Shown: positions 22,760-33,561 of the stretch, in pieces
Numbering within the stretch: position 1 is the first letter of the stretch
Layout: the number at the start of each line of letters is the position of its first letter
Origin: Microstegium vimineum
Taxonomy: Eukaryota > Streptophyta > Magnoliopsida > Poales > Poaceae
DNA length: 64,000 nucleotides
Assembly: GCA_022036555.1 (NCBI GenBank)
Contig: CM039123.1
Span: forward strand, 11,595,217-11,659,216
Direction: 5' to 3'
Position numbers and translations under genes: made by a program
Notes under the pieces: generated by a model
What the model saw: only the letters and a program-made list of their open reading frames with translations
Database searches by the model: none
What the model was told of the DNA's origin: nothing

Positions 22760-24306
22760 AGGAGGAGTCCAATGATAAAATACTAGAAACTATAAATAAT
22801 AGGATGGATAATTTTTCTATTGCCATCAAGAACCAAATTAGCTTTAATAAAATGATTGAATCTCAGCTGAAGCAAATAGCTGCTGCTGTTCCTACCACTA
22901 ACCCCGGTATTCCATCACAACCGGAAGGATTAGAATCTACAAATCTTGTAGACATATTTGATGCAGGTGCCTATTGGAATAACCCCACAAAAGAGTGGTG
23001 TGGCAACTCTATGCCAACCAAGAAAGGTGATCCAGGACGACCCGTCATCCCGATCTCCATTGGTGTCACGGACTTTTCTAAAGCACTTTGCGACTTTGGC
23101 GCAAGTGTCAATATCATGCCCAGAGTAATCTATGAGAAATTCTTTAATTATCCTTTATCAGATACAACCATGTGTTTATAGCTTGCAGATTGGACACTAT
23201 GCTACCCAAGAGGAATACTAAAAGATATCCGTGTCCGGATTGGTACCTCATACGTCCCAGTAGACTTCATGGTGATAGAGATCGGTGTTGATGAGAGGTC
23301 ACCCATCATCTTAGGGAGGCCACTCTTGAACACTACTGGAGCTGTCATCTACGCTAGCACTGCCAAGATCAGTTTCTTCATCAAAAGGAAGAAGGAGACA
23401 TTTTCCTTCAAGAACAAAACCCTAAAGTCTCCTGAACAACCCCAACATGAGCCAAGAAAGAGGACCAATAGGAGGAACAAGCAGAACAAGAACAAGAACA
23501 AGAAGCAAGTACAGACAGAATCAGCAAAGATAATCAATGCAATCCACAATGATCAAGATCACCAAATTAAGTCACCTCATTTGATCAAGAAAGACGACCT
23601 AGGTGTCCCAACCATTGAATGCACGATCAACAGATGCTCCTTCTAGAAAGCAATATGCGACACCGGATCGGGCGTCAACATTATGGCCAAGTTAACCTAC
23701 GAGTTTCTGTATGGCACAATGCCCCTACATCCAACATACACTCAACTCCAGATGACAGATCAGACATGCCACGTCATCGAAGGCATAACAAAAGATGTCC
23801 CCATCCAAATTGATGACCACTTCATCCCTACAAACTTCCTAGTCATTGATATGGGAGAAGATGATTATGATCCACCTATCATCCTTGGAAGACTGTTCCT
23901 AAGCACCACCAAAGCTACCATCTACGTTGGAATAGGAGAAGTGCACCTACACTTCCCCTCTGAGAAGGTATGTCGTTACTTTAATACTAACTATATTATT
24001 GAAGAATCTAAGCATAACAGAACGAGAAGACGTCGCTACCGCAACCAGAAGAAGCAGAACACGAGGGATGGATGGGCAGACTATGAAGAAGAAGAGCTAA
24101 TATACGCAACTCCACTCTCTAGGCCGAACACACCACCAACACCAAGGTTGGGAAATGAAAGATCGTTCTACGACTACCACAGGCACGAGAGCGGAGAATC
24201 ATGGGAAGAAACAAAGGTACGTCCGTTTAATTTTAATAAGTATCCAGAAAATAGGGCTTGTCCTAGGGAGGCCACAACACCGACACGAGTGTGGAAAGAA
24301 AAATAA
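22760..24306 (+). pseudogene. Athila-like gag C-terminus with two tandem aspartic-protease domains
   Basis: The frame at 22804 gives the Athila-type gag tail (SFNKMIESQLKQIAAAVP) and a first retropepsin-like domain (ALCDFGASVNIMP ... SPIILGRPLLNTTGAVI). TAG 23179-23181 interrupts it in frame. A basic linker (KRTNRRNKQNKNKNKK) follows. After TAG 23644-23646, in another frame, comes a second protease-like domain (AICDTGSGVNIMA ... PPIILGRLFLSTTKATIYV) and a charged tail to TAA 24304-24306. Each domain has its own D-[FT]-G-[AS] active-site motif and ILGR flap-end motif. No reverse transcriptase follows. Retropepsins normally act as dimers of one domain per polyprotein, so a tandem pair is unusual. 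The TAGs probably replace CAG codons. Start context was lost by deletion. Confidence 0.72.
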
Positions 24307-24564
24307 ACCATAGCAGAAGAAGAAACACAGCCGGAGGCACCAACTACGCCGTCTGACGAGCCTCAAGACAACTAAGGACGTAAGGAGTCCTGTTCGGAGG
24401 AATTAAACCACCGAACGCCGTGCCAAGAGTTCCACAAGCTTTGTTGTCTATTTGAGCTTCATAGAATTCAAGGATCAAAGAAGAACAGCAACCAGAGGAC
24501 ATCCTACCCACTGTTAGAGTACTCTGACAAGACGAGGACACCTCTGCTACCTGCCAGTACATCA

Positions 24565-24660
24565 GAAGAAATTACGTCAAAATCAAGCTTGGGGGAGAGC
24601 ACCCCCACGTACCTCTGAAGAAATTACGTCAAAATCTAGCTTGGGGGAGAGCACCCCCAT
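24565..24660 (+). repeat. 52-bp tandem duplication carrying a PPT-like hairpin
   Basis: GAAGAAATTACGTCAAAATC begins at 24565 and again, nearly unchanged, at 24617. Each copy contains CTTGGGGGAGAGCACCCCC, which can pair G5 with C5. Confidence 0.75.
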
Positions 24661-25620
24661 GTTCTCAGCTAAGTATTTCTATCTATCAGTTTTTATATCT
24701 ATACTCTACTAAAAATAAAAATATGCATAATCATAAAAACCCAATAAATATTTTCCCGCTTATATATATATATGTTTTTGCTTAGTTTATAAGTTTTCTA
24801 ATAAATACTAGGAGAGAATACAATAAAATAGCTATGCTAAAATTAATTCCAATAATAAACTCTTAACATGGAGATGATGAATAGTTGCTCTGCCATAATT
24901 CCTTTCAAGTACATAGTTTTCAAATATGAACTCTCTCTCAAGTTTAGGCATAACTGTTATGATTTAAAATTTGCTCTAAACCTAAACTTGTGGGAAGAGT
25001 ACCTGATCTAAAGTCTAAGTCATTCACGGATATGATATGGAAAAGTTTGAGTTGCTATTTATCCGTTCCTAGAGATACTAGAATTCTGGAGAATTTTGTC
25101 TTTTGAAAACCTTTAAAAATGCTGCATGATGAGTTCTTGTATGACGAGAGTTAAAATTCCTACCACAACCATATATACATGCTTACTAGATTAGGAAACC
25201 ACACATCTACATACTGCTTATGACCATTGAGTGTGGTCAAGCTGTGTAGACCCTCAGGAACTAGTCATGCGGTATGAATCAAGATTCACGTACACTCCAC
25301 CCATACACGCTGCTTCTATCCCAGAAGTACGCATCCACATACATCCATTCATTTCCATCTCCAGATCCACCCAAAAATATTCTGCTCCTAATCCGGGAGA
25401 GAATAGAAACAAATATATATTCTCCTATTCTTGTTTTCCCTATGAAATTACTCCAGTTAACTTTTGCTAAAAAAGGATGAGTGCTTTGAAAAGAGAGAGA
25501 GAGACGAGGAAATAAAAAGGGGCAAGTGTCCGCCAACCTCGGAAAATAAAAAAGTGCGAGAAGAGAGGTAAAAATGGACAAGTGTCCGACAGTAGAATTA
25601 GGGGTACAAGATGCCCACCC

Positions 25621-25623
<3 letters not shown>

Positions 25624-25687
<64 letters not shown>
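25624..25687. repeat. (TA)n microsatellite, about 64 bp
   Basis: An almost pure alternating TA tract with one AA step near 25651. Confidence 0.95.
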
Positions 25688-25690
<3 letters not shown>

Positions 25691-26367
25691 GCATCTCATC
25701 TCTTCAAAGGTTCCAAATACGAGAAAAATCCATCAAAGGGAGCAAAAGTAGAATTAGACTTTCACCTCTGTTATCATCATCACTACCACCATCATCAGCA
25801 TATACCATTCATTCGCCACACATGCACATCTTGATTTGACTTATTGACCGGTTCCTTCGGATCCACGGTTTGACTATGCAATATATGTCTTGTAAGTATG
25901 TATACTCTATCCCCCACCTATAAGCTCCAGATATCAATAGCCTTTTTAGAAGTATGGTGAGAGGAAGAGAGATGGCACTATTGCCACATCTTAAAAGGCA
26001 TACACCATCAATGTCTTGGCGAGGATCCAGAAATACCATAAAAGAGAGACTTGAGAGAGTCATACAAGGAATCTCTGAGTTTTATTTTGAAAATCTACAA
26101 AAAAAACTCCGGAGTTATAGTTGATCAAAGAGCAAGAGACATGGCGCTTGACTTGACCGTTCTATCTTACAACTACTCAAGACATAGGTGACGGTTACAA
26201 GCCCCATGATGGAAGGTAAAATGAGTAAGTTTTAAGTCTTAATAGTTGATCTAACCCGGAGATGAGATCTTATCTGAAAGCATGTGCACTTTTAAGGCAT
26301 GAAAGTATTGTAGCAACTCCTGATCCATCACTGAGTCTATCTTTGCTCAGGGACGAGCAAAAGGTAA

Positions 26368-26380
26368 GCTTGGGGGGAGT
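26368..26380 (+). other. Polypurine tract of the Athila-like tract
   Basis: AGCTTGGGGGGAGT lies directly before the LTR start TGTTGACGG at 26381, the position used to prime plus-strand DNA. Confidence 0.7.
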
Positions 26381-27882
26381 TGTTGACGGTCCTTAAATAC
26401 CAAATTGAACCGTGAACTAAACAAGGATAAGGATCTAAATGAAACCAGTAGCTAGAATTCGGGTTCATACTAATAGAATTCCACGAGTTTTGGTGAATGT
26501 CTGTTTCTGCAGGGGGTTATCAGGAAATAAGGAGGAAAGGCCCACACGTAAGGATTGCATAGAGATAATTATCATCCGTAGGAAAAAGAACAGTCTAGAA
26601 GGGTCAAGAAGGCGCGGGAAGAAATGAGAGGGCCAGCGGGCCCAGGGGTAGGGCGCCCGCCCTACCCCTTAGGGAGGCCGCCCTAGGTAGGAGCCAATCC
26701 GGCTCTGCCTCGCGGATCCCCCCTCCACCGCCTTTGAGGTTGCATCTAATCCCTCCATTAAGGTCGGTTTGATCCGACGGCCGACGTTCATTTGAGAAGG
26801 CTATATAAGGAAGACCCCCTGACCCTGAGGAGAAGACCTAATATTCATTATTCAATATCCATCTCAAGAGGATAAGTCCCTGATCAAGACCTAGAGCCAC
26901 CACATCAACTAGATCTCTTGTTTAGCATAGCTATATAGGATTAGAACTAGGAGGAGTCAATCTTCAATTGGTTTCCGGATCTATCAAGAGGATTCTTGGT
27001 AATTCTCTCTCTGGTTCTTCATTTATTTATCATTGTTCTTCAATGTTATGAATATGACTTTGCTCTACTTCATTACATTGATTATGACTTTATTCTATTC
27101 AATTATGTTCTCAATTATATTGTTCTTAGTCTATTATGATTATATGCTTGGCTTAGTTAGATCGGAATCATATTCATGTTTAGGATCGTATAGCGTTTAT
27201 CCATCACTACTATGGGTAAATGATAAGTATTGCGTAGGCGTGGTGCCTAGACCGTATTTATCTGCGATTGTACCCTATATTCCGGATCGAGAGGTAGATC
27301 GGGGAGTGACAGTCCAGTTGAGTCCTTTGTAGTCCTCCTCCTGTTTATAGGGCAGGCAGAGCAGAACAATTACGGGGAAATGATTGCTATGTTTCTCATC
27401 TTCCTTAGTAATCTCACTATGCATGATTATCTTCTTGTCTCGCCATGATTGCCAAGTATAATTGCACCAATCATAATATGCTAGACTGTATAGTTAGAAT
27501 AACATAGGAAATATTCTCATAGTTCGTCATAATTCCATGCTAATGACTTACTAGAATTTCTGTTGAGGTGCTTATCATTATCTTATGTGGCTATATATGT
27601 TGATCAGTATATTTATCTTTTGTCACTATTCATTCATTATCTATATCTTATGTGACATTTATCCTGTATTGAGAGAGATACATGGAAACTCTCCATTACA
27701 CATGTAGTGATACTCATTACTCATTTATTCCTTAGCATTCCCTTCCCAGTGGTAAAAATATAAATAGCGATACCTGGAATACTCCTAGTTAAAATGCTAC
27801 TTCGGTATAATCTGTGCGCTTGCAGAAACACATTTATATATTTAGGAGCAATTGCATATTTCAATACCGCATCTCTCTGTCA
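26381..27882 (+). repeat. Athila-like LTR, complete, about 1502 bp
   Basis: TGTTGACGGTCCTTAAATAC ... TCTCTCTGTCA, preceded by a polypurine tract. U3 contains GGGCGCCCGCCCTACCCC, a degraded form of the GGGCGGCCGCCC palindrome of the 22130 copy. TATA box CTATATAAGG is at 26801-26810. Unexpectedly it is followed by leader sequence, not by target DNA. Confidence 0.75.
26801..26810 (+). promoter_or_regulatory. TATA box of the Athila-like LTR
   Basis: CTATATAAGG, identical at 22551-22560 in the truncated copy. Confidence 0.6.
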
Positions 27883-28154
27883 TGCTGGGGATGACAACTT
27901 GGCTTAAGTGGCATGAGAGGTGGTTAACTATTTTTGGTGCCGTTATTAGGAATAGAAAATTAATCTACTTTTGGTAACAACGTTAAGAGATGTCAACACA
28001 AGTGTAGATTATTTCAACTTTTCTGATATCATGCTAGGGATGACAACTTAGTGCTAAGTGATGTTAGGAGATGTCTCCTGCATTTCTGGTGCCTTGCTAA
28101 GGATGGAGATTTATCTCTATTCTTAGTATGACGCTAAGAAATGTCAACAGAAGA
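27883..28154 (+). other. Athila-like internal leader, duplicated, with two primer-site-like motifs
   Basis: Two diverged copies of a 149-bp unit start near 27881 and 28030 (CATGCTRGGGATGACAACTT). They carry TGGTGCCGTTATTAGGA (27945-27961) and TGGTGCCTTGCTAAGGA (28087-28103), degraded forms of the TGGCGCCGTTGCCGGGGA primer site (tRNA-Asp type) common in Athila elements. The second copy matches 63458-63520 of the element at the window's right end. Confidence 0.6.
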
Positions 28155-28593
28155 GTGCCTCCAGAGGGTGCCATATGCTAATAAGATCACTTGTCTCTTG
28201 GTCTTCCAAGAAGAAAAATAGTGTGGCTTTGTCCACCGCTGAGACGGAGTACATAGCCGTGGGAGCTTGTTGTGCACAATCTTATACATGAAACAAACAC
28301 TCGTTGATTACGACGTTGTTTTAAAAGAAATACCTCTCTTCTGTGACAATGAAAGCACTGTAAAACTTGCAAACAACCCAGTTCAACACTCTCGCACCAA
28401 GCACATAGATATTCGCCATTACTTTCTTAGAGATCATGTGGATCAAAAGGATATCACACTAGTGGGAGTTAGAAGCGAAGAACAATTGGCGGATATCTTC
28501 ACAAAACCACTAGATGAACCAACCTTTTGTAGGTTGAGGAATGAGTTAAATGTGCTTGATCAATCTAACTTCACTAAAAATGAGCTTGTGTGA
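28155..28593 (+). pseudogene. Copia copy 1 RNase H tail, broken
   Basis: It picks up copia copy 2 homology at CCTCCAGAGGGTGCCAT and runs to the shared terminator TGA (28591-28593). Visible motifs: VALSTAE (frameshifted), LCDNESTVKLANNP, SRTKHIDIR, EQLADIFTKPL. This is the RNase H domain and C-terminus of the copia polyprotein. A frameshift or stop lies near 28290. Confidence 0.78.
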
Positions 28594-28984
28594 ACCAACC
28601 ACATACAATATAACATGTTTAATTCTAGTCTGGAGCTTGTTTTGCTTTGAATTTTCCTGTTTTTCTCTCAAGTCTTTCTCCTAGCCAAGTACCAACAAAA
28701 AATAAGCAGAGGGAAACACTTGTTGGCCTTGGCATAAGAACCATCTCTGAAACCCTCAAAATTTTCAAATAGTTTGCCATAGGCTAGACATAGTTTCATA
28801 TGAAAATAGATCAAATGAAGAGCAAGGATCACCATAGGGTCACAAGAGGGGAATTAGTAACAACTAGAGCTTGGAATGCTCCCCCTAAGTGACGAACCTA
28901 GAGGATGATCAAACTTAACAGAAAAGAAAGCAATAAGCAACACACATGCAAATGCTATGCAATACGGAATTTGAATCTAGGTTC
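28594..28984. other. Copia 3' untranslated sequence, junction of copies 1 and 2 not resolved
   Basis: The first part resembles the post-stop sequence of copy 2 (ACATGTTTAATTCT block) read on +. The last part contains GCTCCCCCTAAGTGACGAAC, which on the minus strand is a polypurine-like run and would suit copy 2. It ends at element A, inserted at 28985. Confidence 0.4.
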
Positions 28985-30286
28985 TGAAAGTGCAATCAAG
29001 CCCTAAGTGGGTTTTGGTGACATGACAACATATTTAGAAGACTAATGAGACTCTTCAAGTATGACAAGTAGGTTGAACTTAAGGAGGTTGATGAACAGGT
29101 TGATGGACCCCTCCAATTACAAAAGTGCATGGCAACAAGCTCAAAGGACTTTAATTCATTTTATATTTTGAATTTGAGTTAGGTATGCCGTACTATTAAG
29201 AGGGATTCAACATGCATGCCAACAAGTGAACCAAATGCAATATCTATCCAAACATATCGCACCTCCACATACATAGAAGGCAAATCAGCCAGCTATTCAG
29301 AGATCCATTCTTTGCTGTTTGTGCCAGGCCGGCAGTGCTGAGCTTTAGGCCGGTAGTGCTGGGCAGTCCGGCACTGCCGCGCCTATGGCCGGCACTGCCG
29401 TGACTTGATCTGCCCGTTGGACAGTGAAGGGGTATTTCTTACCCCCTCACTTCTCCCCAACGGCTAGTTCTGCTATTCCTTCATTCTTACTTTGTGAAAC
29501 AGAAAAGAGAAGCTCTCTTCTAGCTCTCCCTTCTCCCTTGGTGCTATCCACTCTCCTCCATTGATTCGCAATCAACCTTTGAGAGATTGAGCCTCCAAGC
29601 TTGAGAAGAAGCTTCTCCCTTGGATCTTCAACTCCTACAAGCATTTGGTGTGCGTGGTGGCCAGCAGTTTGAGTTCTTTACTCTTGGAGCTTTGCTCCTA
29701 GCCGGCTAGAGGTAGCCCTTGAGCTTGCCTCCTTTTGGTGGCAGCCTAGGGAAGTTTTTATCACCCCATATTGCTAATACATAACCTCTCATCTCAAAGG
29801 TTCATTCTCTTGACTTGAGATCAAGGAAAGAGCTAGCCTTTGTGGTGAGCCTGAGCCTTGTGTGGCGCACCTCAACAACGTGGACGTAGGCAAGCCTTGG
29901 TGGCGAGCTGAACCACGGGTCAAATCTTGTGTCCCCTTGTGATTGTCTCTCTACTTTGATATATATTGTTTGCAAGGTGATTTCTAGGGTTTGGACCCGG
30001 TCTACTCGGTGGGTGTGTTGCTACCACTTTCAAGTGGTGCTAGAGGTTCCCTACACCTCTAGGAAGGTTTTGATTCAAGCACAATTTCCATTCTTAGTTT
30101 ACATTTTGAATTTTTCTTATCTCTGTTCTGGTGACCAGCACTGCCGCCCCAGAGAGCAGTAGTGCCGGGCACCCCGGCAGGGCCGGACCCAAGGCCGGCA
30201 GTGCCGGACCTGTGCTGACAGAAAGTTGCTAAGTTATTTTAAACATGCCTATTCACCCTCCCCTCTAGGCTAATCAGGTCCTTACA
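28985..30286 (+). repeat. 5' LTR of copia element A, about 1302 bp
   Basis: Starts TGAAAGTGCAATCAAGC, ends CTAATCAGGTCCTTACA. It contains more copies of the CCGGCAGTGCCGG-type motif (29327-29396 and 30130-30215) than the 3' LTR, the main difference between the two. Confidence 0.9.
29456..29466 (+). promoter_or_regulatory. MSA-like (3R-MYB) site in element A LTR
   Basis: CCCAACGGCTA matches YCYAACGGYYA. The same site recurs in the 3' LTR (about 54072-54082). A related inverted core (CCCGTTGGA) lies at about 29413. A TATA-like GGTATTTCTTACC, GGTATTTATTACC in the 3' LTR, is about 25 bp upstream. Confidence 0.4.
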
Positions 30287-30288
30287 AG

Positions 30289-30300
30289 TGGTATCAGAGC
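30289..30300 (+). other. Primer-binding site of element A, initiator tRNA-Met type
   Basis: TGGTATCAGAGC two bases after the 5' LTR. Confidence 0.88.
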
Positions 30301-30336
30301 AAGGTTACCTCAGTAAGCACTTCATCGTGCAAGGTA

Positions 30337-33174
30337 ATGGCCGAAGAGGGTAAGGTCAAGATGGTTGACCCTAAGGACATGGATGTGCACTCCATGGACA
30401 ACATCGATGAGAGTGTGCGCACTGAGAATTACTTGACCACCGCTGGCTTGTCCAAAGGAGAGAAGGCAACAAGAAAAGAAGAAAGAAGATTAAGAAGAGA
30501 ATCAAAAAGATTGCAAAGAGAAGAAAAAGCAATCAATGAAGCTAAGAGCATAAAGCTTGCCAAGAAGCTCCATAGGCAAGAAGTGAAGAGATTGAAGAAG
30601 GAGCTCAAGGCCAAGGAGGAGGAGCTAAGGAAGAGCAAAGAACAAGCCTCTCAAGTGGAGGTTGAATCAAGTAGCTCTGATGGTGATTATGATGTATCAT
30701 ACCAAGCCTCCAAGATCGTGAAGAAGGATGAGAAGAAGAAGGATAAGGGCAGCAAGAAATACTCCGCCGTATCCTTCAACTATTCATCTATTTCTAACCA
30801 TGAGCATAAACCTCTATTTCATGTTCCCGCCGACAAGTTGCCTCATTTTGATGGGACCAACTTTGCCAAGTGGAAACACTTGATGAAGGCTTATCTTGTA
30901 GGTCTTCACCCTGGTGCTTGGGAGATTGTCCATAGAGGATGTGAGCCTCTGGTGGATCCCACAAGCCCCACCACTACCGAGCTCTGTTGCATACAACTCA
31001 ATGCACAAGCAACTAGTGTGTTGCTAAGTGCATTGGATAGTGATGAGTACAACAAGGTGATGGGCTTGGAAGTTGCCAAGGAGATATGGGACACCTTGCA
31101 CCTTGCACATGAGGTGTAAGCAAAGTAAGGCAATCCAAGATTGATCTATTCATGTCCAAGCTCAACCGGTTCATGATCAATGAAGGTGAAGGGCCACAAG
31201 AGATGTTTGATTGATTGATGGTCATAGTGGGCAAGATAAGAGGCCTTGGTGGTGAAGAGGTCAATGATCACAAGGTCATCAAGATTATGCTAGAAGCTTA
31301 TTCTCCAAGAAATGAGACCGTGGTAACATTGATTAGGGACAAGAAGAGATTTGAGTACTTCACACCAAGTGATGTGCTTGGAAGGATTATCACCTTTGAT
31401 TTGCAAAGGGAATAAGCACAAGAGAGGAAGAAGCTTGGTGAGATGCAAGAAAGGATGGAAGGGATGACGATCAAGTATGTGGCTCTCAAGGCCAACAAGA
31501 GCACAAGGAGATCATCCCCTAGCTGTCCTAAAAACAGCAAGCAAGCTTCTTCAAGCAAAGCTCAAGCAACCAAGGTCATCAAGCATGAACCCGAACCTCC
31601 AACATCAAGTGATGATGAAAGTGAAGATGAGCAAGCCGAAAACATAGATGACATGGCTCTCTTCATGAGGAGATTCAACAAGGGAATCAAGAGAAATGGG
31701 TACAAGCTCATGAGGAGGAAGTTCCCAAGCAAGAAATCAAGGACTTTCTTCAATTGTGATAGCACCGAACACTTCATTGCCGAATGCCCAAATGAGAAGA
31801 AAGATAACAAGTTTGGCAAAGGAAAGAGAGAAGACAAGGGTGACTACAAGAAAGGCAAGAGATTTGTGGGTGAAGCTCACATTGGGCATGGTTGGGATTC
31901 ATCAACCGATAGCACAAGTGAAGATGAAGAGATGGCCACCATTGCTATTCACAAGCCATCCACTTCACCAAGGCTCTTCAACAACATGTCCGATGATGAT
32001 GAAAGCTCCCTTCACATTTGTCTCATGGCAAAGGGTGAGAAGGTACAATCAAAACCGAAACCCAAAACTCCACCCCCAATGACATCTCTAGTAGCGATTC
32101 TAGTGATTACTCTAGTGATGATTGGTCTAGTGATGAAGAAATAAATGAAATAACTAATAATATGGATGATAAGACCAAACTCTACATTGCTAACCTATTG
32201 AATGAATTAGAGGAAACCAAGAGTGAGTTGGCATCTAGAGAGAAGACTCTTATCAAACAAGAGGATCTCTACATTGCTAGCAAGGAAGCTCTTGCATTAG
32301 AAATGAGTGAGGTGAGCTCTTTGTCTAAGGCTTTGGCTAAAGAACAAAAAGCTCATGCTCTCACTAAGAAGGAGTGTAGTGACCTCAAGCAAAAGCATTG
32401 TGTCTTAGTTGAAAAACATCAAGAGCTTGAGGCACAATACAACCTTCTTTGGGAGGGCAACTCACATCTTCTAAAGAAAATGATGCCTCTTCTCCATCCA
32501 CTAGTCAAGGTTGTGGAAAATGCTATAACAATGATTTGAATGATTATTCCACTAACCTTGCCAACATGGAGGCCATGAAGAAAGATATAGCAAGGCTCAA
32601 CAATGTCATTTTAGTTTCTAGCAAGAATGGCAAAGACAAAGTTGAGCCAAAGAAAATCCAATACAAGGATGGAATGCATCCATCAATCAAGGATGAGCTT
32701 GGACACACTCAAGGAGGTAAAACCAATGGAAGAAAAATAGTCAAAGGCATTGAGTGTGTTAGGTTTGAGAAGAAGGGAAGCATTGGTGTAGATAAGTCTA
32801 CACAGACTGCTGCTCTGCTGGACTGCAGGCCGGCAGTGCCGCGCCCCACTAAAGGGAAGGCTACCAGTGCTTCACGTGATCAAGCCAAAGCCCATGCCAA
32901 GAAGGTGCCTAAGCAAAAGCAGGTTTCTCAGAAACCCAAGGACTCAATCTAGGTGGCCAAGAACAAGTTTGCATATCAACCCAAGTCTAGGTCATCCCAA
33001 GGAAGTTTGTCCTCGTGCTACATGTTAAAATGCAATGACCGTGGTAAAGTCATTGCAGAATTTGTGGGTGATGAGAAACATGATAAGAGAAGCATGAACA
33101 TTTGGGTTCCTAAAATTGTGGTGACTAACATGCAAGGCCCCAAGATTGATTGGGGACCTAAATCTAGTAACTAA
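30337..33174 (+). pseudogene. Element A gag, broken
   Basis: Starts at ATG 30337 (MAEEGKVKMVDPKDMDVHSM). The order is a highly charged K/E/R coiled coil (about residues 45-110), a capsid-type domain (LPHFDGTNFAKWKHLMKAYL), a zinc-knuckle remnant FFNCDSTEHFIAEC near 31745 whose first Cys is Phe, acidic linkers, a coiled coil (about 32160-32460) and a basic tail. Breaks: frameshift near 31119, TGA about 31209, TAA 31413-31415, TAA 32142-32144, frame change near 32470, TAG 32950-32952. Several stops fit C-to-T change of Gln or Arg codons. The terminator TAA 33172-33174 precedes a second in-frame TAG at 33184-33186. The element-specific motif GGCCGGCAGTGCCGCG is embedded in coding sequence at 32828-32843. 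Confidence 0.8.
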
Positions 33175-33186
33175 ATTGTTTTGTAG

Positions 33187-33561
33187 GCATACTCCTCCGG
33201 TGGATCAAGTTGGGTGCTTGATAGTGGATGTACAAACCATATGACCGGAGAGAAGAGTATGTTCCCATCATATTCCCCAACTTCAAATGCAAGTGAGAAT
33301 ATCATCTTCGGTGACAACTCCAAAGGGGAAGTGATTGTACTTGGTAAAGTAGCTATTACTCTTGATCATTCCATCTCAAATGTATTACATGTGAATTCGT
33401 TGAGTTACAACTTGTTGTCCGTATCACAATTGTGTGAGATGGGCTACAATTGTCTCTTTACAGATAAGGGTGTGGAAGTCTTTAAGAGGGAGGATTCCTG
33501 TATTGTCTTTACAGGTCGTTTGAAGGGTAAGCTTTACCTAGTTGATTTCAACAAAAGTAAG
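33187..33561 (+). pseudogene. Element A protease and start of integrase (5' part, before the gypsy insertion)
   Basis: The frame after TAG 33184-33186 reads a retropepsin motif (WVLDSGCTNHMTG) and the conserved block ending GKLYLVDFNKSK. It is interrupted after codon 33559-33561 by the Tat element. Removing the insert and one GTAAG copy continues the frame exactly at 46902 (AKLETCL), so the gypsy insertion is the only break here. Confidence 0.85.

Larger units (their letters stand above)
24307..26367 (+). other. Non-coding 3' internal region of the Athila-like tract
   Basis: No gene. It holds a 52-bp tandem duplication (24565-24660) of a unit with AGCTTGGGGGAGAGCACCCCC, resembling a polypurine-tract stem, and a long (TA)n run. 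The short frames around 25230-25840 are low-complexity artefacts. Confidence 0.6.
21306..28154 (+). mobile_element. Athila-like (Ty3/gypsy) rearranged tract: LTR fragment, LTR, gag-protease, LTR, leader
   Basis: Order on the + strand: 3' part of an LTR (21306-22126), three bases AGT, start of an LTR (22130-22759), gag end plus two protease domains (22760-24306), non-coding DNA (24307-26367), polypurine tract, full LTR (26381-27882) and internal leader sequence (27883-28154). It occupies a gap in copia copy 1, but no 5-bp target duplication is visible, and about 1.4 kb of copia is missing. It contains no reverse transcriptase or integrase, so it is defective or non-autonomous. Confidence 0.7.
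15884..28593 (+). mobile_element. Ty1/copia retrotransposon copy 1, SIRE/Maximus-type, interrupted and truncated
   Basis: Parts: 5' LTR 15884-17439, primer-binding site 17442-17453, gag trace 17491-19900, protease-integrase trace 19922-21305 and RNase H tail 28155-28593. The homologous copy 2 on the minus strand shows what is missing: about 1.4 kb covering the pol linker and reverse transcriptase, lost where the Athila-like tract 21306-28154 sits. No 3' LTR was found before element A begins at 28985. Large coiled-coil gag, domain order protease-integrase-RT-RNase H, and initiator-Met primer site indicate the SIRE/Maximus lineage. Confidence 0.8.

Noticed and set aside
25467..25839. Tyr/Ile repeat frames
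   Set aside because: Translation of the (TA)n microsatellite.
29320..29400. Possible CRISPR-like or satellite array in the motif clusters
   Set aside because: Units are irregularly spaced and oriented both ways; this is a plant LTR, not a spacer array.
29929..30162. Frame repeated at 54547-54843
   Set aside because: Part of the element A LTR, with no protein features.
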